Below are positions 39,601 to 47,706 of a stretch of DNA of 64,000 nucleotides, piece by piece. Each line of letters opens with the position of its first letter. The stretch's first letter is position 1. The notes under the pieces are model-generated. The model worked only from the letters and a program-made list of their open reading frames with translations. It had not been told where the DNA came from and made no database searches. The DNA comes from VRUE01 sp047519745 (GTDB taxonomy: Bacteria; Actinomycetota; Thermoleophilia; Solirubrobacterales; 70-9). The stretch is taken from the NCBI GenBank assembly GCA_047519745.1, contig JAPVSJ010000009.1, forward strand, positions 11,505-75,504. The letters run 5' to 3'. The position numbers were made by a program, and so were the translations under genes.

Positions 39601-40587
39601 ATGAAGCTGATCATCCAAATCCCCTGCCTCAACGAGGAATCGACGCTGCCGCAGACGATCGCCGACCTGCCGCGCCAGATCGCGGGCATCGACGAGGTCG
39701 AGCTGCTGGTGATCGACGACGGCTCGACCGATCGTACGGTCGAGGTGGCGCGCGAGTGCGGAGTGGAGCACATCGTTCGGCTGACCAACAACCGGGGACT
39801 GGCGGCGGCCTTCCAGGCCGGGCTCGACGCCTGCCTCAAGCTCGGCGCCGACGTCGTCGTCAACACCGACGCCGACAACCAGTACAGCGGCGCCGACGTG
39901 CCGAAGCTGCTGGCGCCGATCCTCGCCGGCGAGGCCGACATGGTCGTCGGCGACCGCCGCGTCGCCACGATCGAGCACTTCTCCGGCGCCAAGAAGGCGC
40001 TGCAGCGAGCGGGCAGCTGGGTCGTGCGCAGGCTCTCTGACACGGCGATCGCCGACACGACCTCCGGCTTCCGCGCCTACAACCGCGAGGCGGCGCTGGG
40101 CCTGCTCGTCACCGACAACTTCACCTACACGCTGGAGAGCCTGATCCAGGCCGGCAAGATGCTCTCCGCCGTCGAGGGGGTTGAGGTCGCGACCAACCCG
40201 CAGACGCGCGAGTCGCGGCTCTCCGACTCGACCGGAGCCTACGTGCGCCGCAACGCCCTCTCGATCCTGCGCATCTACGCCCGCTACGAGCCGCTGCGCG
40301 TCTTCGCCGCCGCCGGCGTCGTCGTCGGCGTCTTCGCGCTCGCCGCCTGGATGCCGTTCCTGATCGACTGGATCTTCAACGGCGACTCGAGCGGCCACAT
40401 CCAGTCGCTGATCCTCGGCGCCGTGCTCTTCATCGCGGCTCTGCAGCTGCTCGCCCTGGGCGTGATCGGCGACCTGCTCGCCGGCCAGCGGGTGATGACG
40501 CAGCGGGTCTTCGAGCGCGTGCGCCGGGTCGAGCTCTCGCTCGGCGTCGAGCCCTCCCACTACGAGCGCGGCGCGCCGAAGCGCTGA
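39601..40587 (+). CDS. Glycosyltransferase family 2, dolichol-P-mannose-synthase-like
   Basis: A 328-residue GT-A enzyme: MKLIIQIPCLNEESTLPQTI, LLVIDDGSTDRTVEVARECG, LTNNRGLAAAFQAGLDACLK and the DxD region VNTDADNQYSG, followed by SGFRAYNREAALGLLVTDNF. The C-terminus has two membrane helices (FAAAGVVVGVFALAAWMPFL, SLILGAVLFIAALQLLALGV). It probably moves a sugar from a nucleotide donor to a polyprenyl phosphate. Its stop overlaps the flippase start (TGATG), indicating a joint cell-surface polysaccharide or glycolipid role. Confidence 0.85.
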   Translation: MKLIIQIPCLNEESTLPQTIADLPRQIAGIDEVELLVIDDGSTDRTVEVARECGVEHIVRLTNNRGLAAAFQAGLDACLKLGADVVVNTDADNQYSGADVPKLLAPILAGEADMVVGDRRVATIEHFSGAKKALQRAGSWVVRRLSDTAIADTTSGFRAYNREAALGLLVTDNFTYTLESLIQAGKMLSAVEGVEVATNPQTRESRLSDSTGAYVRRNALSILRIYARYEPLRVFAAAGVVVGVFALAAWMPFLIDWIFNGDSSGHIQSLILGAVLFIAALQLLALGVIGDLLAGQRVMTQRVFERVRRVELSLGVEPSHYERGAPKR

Positions 40588-41999
40588 TGGGGTTGCGCGA
40601 GAGACTCCCCGGGGCCAAGCCCGGGGGCGCGTCCGCGAGCGGATCCTCAACCGCCGAGTACGGCCGCCTGGCGAGCTTCCTCGCGGTCGGGGTCGGCCTC
40701 ACCGGCCTGATCACCTACGCCTACTTCCTGATCGCCTCGCACGTCCTCTCTAAGCCGGACTACGGCCAGATCACGGTGCTCTGGTCGGCGGTCTTCATCA
40801 CGATCTCGACCCTCTACCGGCCGATCGAACAGCTGCTCTCGCGCCACATCTCCGAGCGCCGGGCAACGGGGGAAGCGATCGGCGAGCCGATGCGGGTCGC
40901 CTCGACGATCCAGCTCGGCCTCTCGCTCTTCTTTGCCGTCGCCGCGCTGGCGCTGCGCGGGCCGATCCAGAACGACCTGTTGGAGGGCAACGAAACGCTC
41001 TACTGGGTCTTCTTCTCCGCGGTCCTCTTCTACGCGGCGAGCTACTTCGCCCGTGGCTTCCTCGCCGGCAGCCAGCGCTTCGGCCTCTTCGTCGCCCTGA
41101 TCCTCTCCGAATCCTGCTTCCGCACGGTCTTCGCCGTAATGGTCGCGGTCGGAGTGCTCAGTGGCCAGTCGGCAGTGGCGATCGGCATAACGGCCGCCCC
41201 GGCGCTCTCGCTGATGGTCGTGCCGTTCGCCTTCGCCCGGCGAGCGAAACAGGAGAGCAGGCAGCCGGCCTCAGTCCCCGACGGGGATCAGGCTGACTTC
41301 TCCTTTAAAAAAGGCGGTGGCTTCGCCGCGGCCGTGCTGGTGATCATGTTCAGCGAACAGGCCTTCCTCAACGCCGGCCCGCTGATCGTCCGCGGGCTGC
41401 AGGGCGCGGCGGCGGCTGGCTTCATCTTCAACGTGCTGATGATCGCCCGCGCCCCTCTGCAGCTCTTCCAATCGGTCTCGACCAGCATCCTCCCCCACCT
41501 CACCACGTTGCACGCCAGCGGCAGCGAGGAGAGCGAACGCGAGTTCCGCCAGACCGTGCGAATGGTCCTGCTCGGGCTCGCCGCCTTCACCGCCGCGGCC
41601 TTCGTCTTCATGGGGCTGGTCGGCCCGAAGGCGATGCAGATCGCCTTCAGCAACAAGTTCAGCTACGACCGCGCCGGCCTGCTGCTGGTCACGATCGGCA
41701 TGGGCCTCTACCTCTGCTCGGTGACGGTCAACCAGGCCTGCATCGCGCAGGGCCAGGTGCGCCGCGCGGCCGCACGCTGGATCGCCTGTGCGGCGCTGTT
41801 CATCGGTTGGAACTTCGTCCCGCTCGTCAGCGACGAGTTCCGCCGGGTGGAGATCGGCTTCGTGCTCGCCGCAGGGCTGCTCTTCTCACTCCTCTACTAC
41901 GCCTACAGCCACCCGCACGAGCGGGCAGAGGACGTGCCCCTGCCGGGCTCGCCCGAGGAGCTCGAGGCCCAGCTGGCGGCTATCGACGAGCAGGTGTAG
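40587..41999 (+). CDS. Wzx/MOP-type oligosaccharide flippase-like protein
   Basis: A 470-residue polytopic membrane protein with about 12-14 hydrophobic segments, such as GRLASFLAVGVGLTGLITYA, LGLSLFFAVAALALRG-like, FAVMVAVGVLSGQSAVAIGI and LLLVTIGMGLYLCSVTVNQA. It belongs to the polysaccharide-biosynthesis/MOP exporter group, which flips lipid-linked sugars. Translationally coupled to the upstream glycosyltransferase. The C-terminus is acidic (EDVPLPGSPEELEAQLAAID). The lipid-linked substrate is unknown. Confidence 0.75.
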   Translation: MGLRERLPGAKPGGASASGSSTAEYGRLASFLAVGVGLTGLITYAYFLIASHVLSKPDYGQITVLWSAVFITISTLYRPIEQLLSRHISERRATGEAIGEPMRVASTIQLGLSLFFAVAALALRGPIQNDLLEGNETLYWVFFSAVLFYAASYFARGFLAGSQRFGLFVALILSESCFRTVFAVMVAVGVLSGQSAVAIGITAAPALSLMVVPFAFARRAKQESRQPASVPDGDQADFSFKKGGGFAAAVLVIMFSEQAFLNAGPLIVRGLQGAAAAGFIFNVLMIARAPLQLFQSVSTSILPHLTTLHASGSEESEREFRQTVRMVLLGLAAFTAAAFVFMGLVGPKAMQIAFSNKFSYDRAGLLLVTIGMGLYLCSVTVNQACIAQGQVRRAAARWIACAALFIGWNFVPLVSDEFRRVEIGFVLAAGLLFSLLYYAYSHPHERAEDVPLPGSPEELEAQLAAIDEQV

Positions 42000-42007
42000 C
42001 CGTTGAT

Positions 42008-42013
42008 TAGGGT
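42008..42013 (+). promoter_or_regulatory. Leaderless-type -10 box (TAGGGT) for the antiporter gene
   Basis: TAGGGT, then six bases (CGGTCG), then ATG at 42020. The spacing equals that of several other leaderless-type starts in the window. It lies between the flippase stop and the antiporter gene, so the antiporter may be transcribed separately. Confidence 0.4.
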
Positions 42014-42019
42014 CGGTCG

Positions 42020-43813
42020 ATGGGTGGACACGACGCCGAGCTGATCCTGATCGCCGGCGCGCTGCTCGCCGCGGGGATCCTCGGGGCGCTGCTGGCCGAC
42101 CGGGTGCGCATCCCGGGCCTGCTGCTCTTCCTCGGGCTCGGGATGCTCGCCGGCTCGGAAGGGATCGGCGGGATCGAGTTCACCGACACCGAGCTTGCCC
42201 GCACGCTGGGGACGATCGCGTTGGTGCTGATCCTCTTCGAGGGCGGCCTGACCGCCGGCTGGTCGGAGATCCGGCCGGTGCTAGGCACGGCCGCGTCACT
42301 GGCGACCGTGGGCACGGCGGTGACCGCGGGCATCGCAGGCATTGCCGCAAAGTGGATATTCGGCCTCAGCACGCTGGAAGGGATGCTCGTCGGCGCAGCC
42401 GTCGCCGCCACCGATTCGGCCGCGATCTTCGCCGTGCTGCGCCGCTCGACCCTGGAGAAGCGCCTCGCCCGCTCGCTGGAGGGCGAGTCGGGGATGAACG
42501 ACCCCGTCGCCCTGCTGCTGGTGATCGGCTTCATCGAATGGATCCAGAAGCTCGGCTACGGGTTCGCCGACATGGCCGGTCTGCTGGCGCTCAAACTTGC
42601 CCTGGGGGCGGCGATCGGCCTGGCCCTGGGGCGCCTCGCCGTCACCGCGCTCAACCGGGTGCGGCTGCCCACCGACGGGATCTACCCGGTGGCGACGATC
42701 GCGATCGCCGGGCTGGCCTACGGCCTGGCCGAGGTCGCGCACGGCTCCGGCCTGCTCGCCACCTACCTGACCGCGCTCGCGCTCGGCTCGAGCAGCATCC
42801 CGGCGCGGCGCACGATCGTCGCCTTCCACGAGGGGGTCGGCTGGGTCGCCCAGATCGGCCTCTTCATCCTGCTCGGCCTGCTGGTCTTCCCCAGCACGCT
42901 CGGCGACGTCGCCTTCGAAGGCCTGGCGCTCTCCGCCGCGCTGATCCTCGTCGCCCGCCCCTTCGCCGCCTTCGTCGCGACGCTGTTCTCGCCGCTCAAC
43001 CTGCGCGAGCGGGCGATGCTCGGCTGGGCGGGCCTGCGCGGCGCGACGCCGATCTGGCTCGCCACCTTCCCGGTCGTCGCCGGGGTCGGCGCCGGCCAGG
43101 AGCTCTTCTCGATCGTCTTCTTCGTCGTCGTCAGCTCGACCCTGGTCCAGGGGGCGAGCTTCGAGCCGCTGGCCAAACGCCTTGGGCTGACGACCGACGA
43201 GCCGGCGCTGCCCAAACGCTTGCTCGAGTCGGGCCGCATCCGCCGCCTCGGCGGCGACGTCGTTTCCTACCGCCTCCGCCCCGGCGCCGCCGCGGCCGGT
43301 CACCTCGTGCGCGAGCTGGGCCTGCCGCGCGAGGCATTGCTCAACGTGATCGTCCGCGACGGCCGGGCGATCCCGCCGCGCGGCTCGACCGAGGTTCGCG
43401 AGGGGGACGAGCTGCACATCCTCGTCCGCGGCGAGCTGCGCGAGGAGGTCGAGGAGCTGACCCGGCAGTGGCATCGCGGGCCGGTCGGCACGCCGCCTCC
43501 CGAGGCCGTCCCCCGCCGCGGCTCGCAGGTCTTCACCGTGCGCCCGGCCGGCGAGGTCGGGGATCCGTCGGCACCGAAGGAAATCGACGGCATCGCGGTG
43601 GCCGCGATCCTGCGCAGCCGCCGCGATCGCAACAGCGCCCTGACCGTGCTCGCCGACGGCCGCTACGCGATCACGACCGAGGCCCTGGTCGCGATGGGCA
43701 GCCGTCAAGCGCTGGCGCGCTGGTGCGAGCGCCGCGCCGCCCGCGCCGGCGACGATCCCTCTGAGCGCGCTTGGTGGCAGGAGGCGATAGGCGCGCTGAT
43801 AGCTCGGGGCTAA
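42020..43813 (+). CDS. CPA1-type cation/proton antiporter with RCK-C domain
   Basis: A 597-residue protein. The membrane part (about residues 1-390) has about 12 helices, with GTIALVLILFEGGLTAGWSE, AAVAATDSAAIFAVLRRSTL and LEGESGMNDPVALLLVIGFI (the ND pair typical of CPA1). The C-terminal cytosolic part holds a TrkA-C/RCK-C domain (GGDVVSYRLRPGAAAAGHLV, LLNVIVRDGRAIPPRGSTEV, GDELHILVRGEL). It resembles NhaP2/CvrA K+/H+ antiporters; ion choice is not certain. Its stop overlaps the rpe stop (CTAA). Confidence 0.88.
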   Translation: MGGHDAELILIAGALLAAGILGALLADRVRIPGLLLFLGLGMLAGSEGIGGIEFTDTELARTLGTIALVLILFEGGLTAGWSEIRPVLGTAASLATVGTAVTAGIAGIAAKWIFGLSTLEGMLVGAAVAATDSAAIFAVLRRSTLEKRLARSLEGESGMNDPVALLLVIGFIEWIQKLGYGFADMAGLLALKLALGAAIGLALGRLAVTALNRVRLPTDGIYPVATIAIAGLAYGLAEVAHGSGLLATYLTALALGSSSIPARRTIVAFHEGVGWVAQIGLFILLGLLVFPSTLGDVAFEGLALSAALILVARPFAAFVATLFSPLNLRERAMLGWAGLRGATPIWLATFPVVAGVGAGQELFSIVFFVVVSSTLVQGASFEPLAKRLGLTTDEPALPKRLLESGRIRRLGGDVVSYRLRPGAAAAGHLVRELGLPREALLNVIVRDGRAIPPRGSTEVREGDELHILVRGELREEVEELTRQWHRGPVGTPPPEAVPRRGSQVFTVRPAGEVGDPSAPKEIDGIAVAAILRSRRDRNSALTVLADGRYAITTEALVAMGSRQALARWCERRAARAGDDPSERAWWQEAIGALIARG

Positions 43814-44496
43814 GCAGCGCCGGCCGCCGCCGCAATGTCTGCGTAGGCGGCGGCGGGATCGTCCGCGCCGAACACTGCCGAGCCGGCAACGAAGAGCGAC
43901 GCGCCGGCGTCGGCGATCGGGCCCGCGGTGCCGGTATCGATGCCGCCGTCGACCTCGATCTTCGCCTTGCCGATGACCGCAGCCAGGCGCGAGACCTTTT
44001 CGTTCGATCCCTCGATGAAGGCCTGTCCGCCCCAGCCCGGGTTGACCGTCATGCAGAGGGCGACGTCGGCGCGGTCGCGCAGCTCGGCGAGTGCCTCGAC
44101 CGGCGTGCCGGGGTTGATCGCTATGCCGGCGAGGCAGCCCAGCTCGCGGATCGCCGCCAGGGTTCGGTTGGCGTGCGGCGTGGCCTCCTCATGGAAGGTG
44201 ATCGAGTCGGCGCCGGCCGCGGCGAAAGCCTCGATGTGGCGCTCGGGCGCCTCGATCATCAGGTGGACGTCGATCGCACCGCCGGCCGCGTGAACCTGGT
44301 CGGCGATGGAGGCGGCAACCAGCGGCCCGATCGTGATCGGCGGGACGAAATGCCCGTCCATGACGTCGACGTGGATCACGCGCGCCCCAGCCGCCATCAC
44401 CTCGTCGACCTGGGAGCCGAGCTTCGCGAAGTCGGCCGAGAGGATCGAGGGCGCGACCCGCCGCTCCTCCAGCAGCTCTGCCATCCGCTCGCTCAT
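43810..44496 (-). CDS. rpe: Ribulose-phosphate 3-epimerase
   Basis: A 228-residue TIM-barrel epimerase of the pentose phosphate pathway. It has RVAPSILSADFAKLGSQVDE, VIHVDVMDGHFVPPITIGPL, DVHLMIEAPERHIEAFAAAG and MTVNPGWGGQAFIEGSNEKV, with IEVDGGIDTGTAG. ATG at 44494-44496 overlaps the zinc-ribbon stop (ATGA). Confidence 0.96.
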   Translation of the reverse strand: MSERMAELLEERRVAPSILSADFAKLGSQVDEVMAAGARVIHVDVMDGHFVPPITIGPLVAASIADQVHAAGGAIDVHLMIEAPERHIEAFAAAGADSITFHEEATPHANRTLAAIRELGCLAGIAINPGTPVEALAELRDRADVALCMTVNPGWGGQAFIEGSNEKVSRLAAVIGKAKIEVDGGIDTGTAGPIADAGASLFVAGSAVFGADDPAAAYADIAAAAGAA

Positions 44497-44705
44497 ATTG
44501 GTCTCAACATGGACGCTTTGCAGGTCTGGCAGGTCATGTCCTCGGTAGTGCTCATCCGGGCGATCGTCTGGTGTTCGCCGCAGTTGGGGCACTGCGAGAC
44601 CAGCTCGAAGCGGTGCAGACAGTACACGCAGCGGAAGCGGCCGGGAAGCTGGGACGGTCGCAGCCAGGGCTCGCTGCAACTCGGGCATTTCGCTCGTTTC
44701 AACAC
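44493..44705 (-). CDS. Small double zinc-ribbon protein
   Basis: A 70-residue protein with four cysteine pairs: CPSC, CVYC, CPNC and CQTC. These suggest two zinc ribbons (MLKRAKCPSCSEPWLRPSQL, then RFRCVYCLHRFELVSQCPNC). No enzymatic residues are seen. It is translationally coupled to rpe by a 4-bp overlap and lies 58 bp after rsmB. I do not recognise a named family; a nucleic-acid or protein-binding adaptor is plausible. Confidence 0.65.
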   Translation of the reverse strand: MLKRAKCPSCSEPWLRPSQLPGRFRCVYCLHRFELVSQCPNCGEHQTIARMSTTEDMTCQTCKASMLRPI

Positions 44706-44763
44706 TGCTCAACGATTCTGTCGACGACGATCCTGTTGACGATCGTGGTTCCAGCCATCTGCG

Positions 44764-46134
44764 TCAACCATCCTTGCTCAAGCGGCAGACGAAGAAACCG
44801 GTCGTGGTGTCGCGGTCGGGGCGAAGCTGAAGGCAACGCCGGTCGTGGGACGAGACGAGATCCGGTGCGAGCGCGCCCAGATCGTCGACTGAGAATAGCG
44901 GCGCCTCGCCCGCCGCCGCCTGTGAGAGCAGGGCCGCGATCTGGTCCTCGCCCTCGCGGCGCGAGATCGTGCAGGTCGAGTAGACGAGCGTGCCACCCGG
45001 TCGCAGGACCTCCAGGCCGCGCAACAGGATCCGCCTCTGCAGCTCGACGAGGCGCTCGATCGTCCGCGGCGACTTGCGCCAGCGGGCGTCCGGGCGCGAG
45101 GCCAGCGCGCCGAGATCCGAGCAGGGCGGATCGACGAGAACCCGGTCGAAGCCGGAGGCCATTCCCGTCGCCGCCGCGTCGGCCTCGATCACGGTGACGC
45201 TGCGCAGGCCGAGGCGGCGCGCCTGCTCGGCGACTTCTCCCGCCCGGCCAGGCTCCTGCTCGACCGATATGACCTCACCGCGATCGCCCATCCGGGCGGC
45301 GATCTGGCCAGTCTTGATCCCGGGCCCGGCGCAGAGGTCGAGTACGTGCTCTCCCGGTTGGGGATCGAGCACTTCGACCACCGCCGCGGAACCACGGCTC
45401 TGCGGCGTCAGCTCCCCCGCCGCGACCCGTTCGGGCACCGTCGTGCCGGTGCGACCGGCGATCACGATCGACTCCGGCGGAGCGAGAGGCCAGGGTCCAT
45501 CTGCGGGCCGGGCATCGACCCCGGCCTCGCTCAGGGTCGCCAGCATCGCCTCGCGATCGCAGCGCAGCGTGTTGACGCTGAGTCCCAGCTCGGCAGGCTC
45601 GTTGCAGGCCGCCAGCAGCGCGCGGGCCGACTGGGCGCCAAGCTCCTCCCACCATATCCGCGCCAGCCAGAGCGGCGCCGAGTGGGCGACCGCGGCTGCG
45701 TCCGGGGTCGAGTCGTCGCCCAACAACGCCTCCGTCAATTTCTCCCGTTCCCGGCCGGCGCGGCGGAGCACCGCGTTGACCAGCCCGGACGCGTGGGCGG
45801 CCCCGGCGCTCTTGACGAGCTCGACCGCCTGGTCGACCGCGGCATGGTCGGGCGTCCCGTCGGCGAAGAGCAGCTCGTAGAGGCCAAGCCGCAGGGCGGC
45901 GAGGACCGGCGGGTCGAGCAACCGCAGCGAGCGCTCGGCGAGCCGCTCGATCGCCGCGTCGGCGGTGCCACGACGCTGCACGGCGCCGAAGGCGAGGCGC
46001 TGCGCCTGGGCCCGCTCGCGACCGTCCAGCTTTGCGGCGTCGGCGGCCTCGCGGAAGAAGCGCTCGGTGTGGGCGTCCTGCTCGAAGGTCGCCCGGACCG
46101 TCTCGAAGGCGAGCGCGCGGGCGGGCGCGATCAA
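44764..46134 (-). CDS. rsmB: 16S rRNA (cytosine967-C5)-methyltransferase
   Basis: A 456-residue Fmu/Sun-family methyltransferase. The N-terminal NusB-like RNA-binding domain starts LIAPARALAFETVRATFEQD (TTG start overlapping the fmt stop, TTGA). The C-terminal catalytic domain has VLDLCAGPGIKTGQIAARMG, DRVLVDPPCSDLGALASRPD (first Cys) and GGTLVYSTCTISRREGEDQI (catalytic Cys). Much longer upstream open sequence exists but is out-of-frame fmt. Order priA-def-fmt-rsmB is standard. Confidence 0.94.
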   Translation of the reverse strand: MIAPARALAFETVRATFEQDAHTERFFREAADAAKLDGRERAQAQRLAFGAVQRRGTADAAIERLAERSLRLLDPPVLAALRLGLYELLFADGTPDHAAVDQAVELVKSAGAAHASGLVNAVLRRAGREREKLTEALLGDDSTPDAAAVAHSAPLWLARIWWEELGAQSARALLAACNEPAELGLSVNTLRCDREAMLATLSEAGVDARPADGPWPLAPPESIVIAGRTGTTVPERVAAGELTPQSRGSAAVVEVLDPQPGEHVLDLCAGPGIKTGQIAARMGDRGEVISVEQEPGRAGEVAEQARRLGLRSVTVIEADAAATGMASGFDRVLVDPPCSDLGALASRPDARWRKSPRTIERLVELQRRILLRGLEVLRPGGTLVYSTCTISRREGEDQIAALLSQAAAGEAPLFSVDDLGALAPDLVSSHDRRCLQLRPDRDTTTGFFVCRLSKDG

Positions 46135-47036
46135 AGGACGGGCACCGCGTGGCCGCGCAGGTAGGCGTCGGCGGCCATCGGCTTGCCGCCGGGAGGCTGC
46201 ACGACCTCCAGCCGCAGCGCCCCGCGCCCGCAGCCGAGCAGCAGCGCCCCCCACTCGGCCTTCATCGCGCCCTGCTTGACGCCGACGTCGACGGCGCGCG
46301 CCCGGCGAACGCCGAGCCGGCCCTCGCCCGCGACCTCGATGTAGGCGCCGATGTGGGGAGTCAGGGCGCGGACTGTGCGCGCCAGCTCGACCGCCGGCCG
46401 GGCTGGGTCGAGGCGGCGCTCGGCGGGATCGATCTTCTCGGCATAGGTCGCCTGCTCGTCGTCCTGATCGGTGAAGGTGAGGGTCCCCTCGGCCTGCCGG
46501 TCGAGCGCCTCGATCAGCAGCTCTCCGCCCAGCGCGGAGAGCTTCCCGGAGAGGCTCTCGAAGTCGTCCTCGGCGCCGATCGCGATCTCCTCCCGCAGGG
46601 CGACCGGACCGGAGTCGAGGCCGGCGGTCAGCTGCATCAGCGAGACGCCGGTGCGGGCGTCGCCGGCGATGATCGCGCGCTCGATCGGCGCCGCGCCGCG
46701 CCAGCGGGGAAGCAGCGACGGGTGGACGTTGAGCAGCGGCCACTCGGAGAGAAATGGCTCGCGAATCAGCTGACCGAAGGCGCAGACCGCCGCCACCTCG
46801 GGCCGGGCGGCGCGAATCCGCTCCAGCGCAGCCTGCTCGTTGACGTTCTCCGCCTGCAGCCGCTCGATCTCGAGCTCGGCCGCGGCAAGGGCGGCGGGCG
46901 GCGGGCCGCTACGGCGGCCGCGGCCCTTCGGCCGGTCGGGCGGCGTCACGACCAGCTGCGGACGATGACTGGAGCCGGCGAGCCGGCGCAGGACGTCGGC
47001 GGCAAACTCGGAGGTGCCGAGATAGACGGTCCTCAC
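46131..47036 (-). CDS. fmt: Methionyl-tRNA formyltransferase
   Basis: A 301-residue enzyme formylating initiator Met-tRNA with 10-formyl-THF. It starts VRTVYLGTSEFAADVLRRLA (GTG overlapping the def stop as GTGA). The active-site segments are PEVAAVCAFGQLIREPFLSE and LLNVHPSLLPRWRGAAPIER, followed by TGVSLMQLTAGLDSGPVALR. The C-terminal OB-like domain ends LRGHAVPVL. It works together with Def, encoded just upstream. Confidence 0.95.
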   Translation of the reverse strand: MRTVYLGTSEFAADVLRRLAGSSHRPQLVVTPPDRPKGRGRRSGPPPAALAAAELEIERLQAENVNEQAALERIRAARPEVAAVCAFGQLIREPFLSEWPLLNVHPSLLPRWRGAAPIERAIIAGDARTGVSLMQLTAGLDSGPVALREEIAIGAEDDFESLSGKLSALGGELLIEALDRQAEGTLTFTDQDDEQATYAEKIDPAERRLDPARPAVELARTVRALTPHIGAYIEVAGEGRLGVRRARAVDVGVKQGAMKAEWGALLLGCGRGALRLEVVQPPGGKPMAADAYLRGHAVPVL

Positions 47037-47671
47037 GCGTCGGTGCGAGGCTCGCGGTGCTCGTCGGCATCGGCCGCCTCGTGCTCCTCGCCGGCCGGGG
47101 CGTAGCTGCCACCTTCCCGCAGCGCCCGCAGCGCCGCCTTGCGCTGCGCCCGCGGCGCCCGGTCGAGGATCAGCACCCCGTCGAGGTGGTCGATCTCGTG
47201 CTGGATGACGCGCGCCTCGAGGCCGGAGGCCTCGATCGTCATCGGCTGCCCCTCGACGTCGAAGCCACCCACCCGAGCGTGCAGAGGCCGCTCCACGTCC
47301 ATCGCCACCCGCGGCAGGCTGAGGCATCCCTCCTCGGCGAGGACCACCTCGTCCGAGAGCCACTCGATCGACGGATTGACCAGGCCGGTCGGCGGACTGT
47401 CGGAGCCTGCCTGGAAGACCAGCACACGCCTGAGGATGCCGAGCTGCGTGGCGGCCAGGCCGACACCGAGCCCGTCGCGCATGATCGCGATCATCCGGTC
47501 GGCCTCGGCCCGCAGCTCGGGGCCGAACTCGGTCACCGGCGAGGCCTTGCTCTTCAGCACCGGGTCGCCGAACTTGATCACGTTCGCCAACGCCGCTTCG
47601 CGCCGCTCGATCACTTCGGCTTCGAGCTGCTCGCGCTCGGTTTCGTCCTTCAGGACCCCTTCATCGCTCAC
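47033..47671 (-). CDS. def: Peptide deformylase
   Basis: A 212-residue metallo-deformylase that removes formyl groups from nascent proteins. Motifs: GVGLAATQLGILRRVLVFQA (motif I, with T in place of the usual P), EEGCLSLPRVAMDVERPLHA (motif II Cys) and EARVIQHEIDHLDGVLILDR (HEIDH). A charged C-terminal tail (GEEHEAADADEHREPRTDA) extends past the fold. The GTG at 47671 is the likely start; a GTG one codon upstream is also possible. Confidence 0.93.
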   Translation of the reverse strand: MSDEGVLKDETEREQLEAEVIERREAALANVIKFGDPVLKSKASPVTEFGPELRAEADRMIAIMRDGLGVGLAATQLGILRRVLVFQAGSDSPPTGLVNPSIEWLSDEVVLAEEGCLSLPRVAMDVERPLHARVGGFDVEGQPMTIEASGLEARVIQHEIDHLDGVLILDRAPRAQRKAALRALREGGSYAPAGEEHEAADADEHREPRTDA

Positions 47672-47706
47672 CACTCGATTGTATGGATCGCTTCGGGGCA
47701 GACCCC

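Noticed and set aside
46135..46743. N-terminal extension of RsmB to 659 residues
   Set aside because: The extension is out-of-frame fmt; the TTG at 46134 overlapping the fmt stop gives a normal RsmB.
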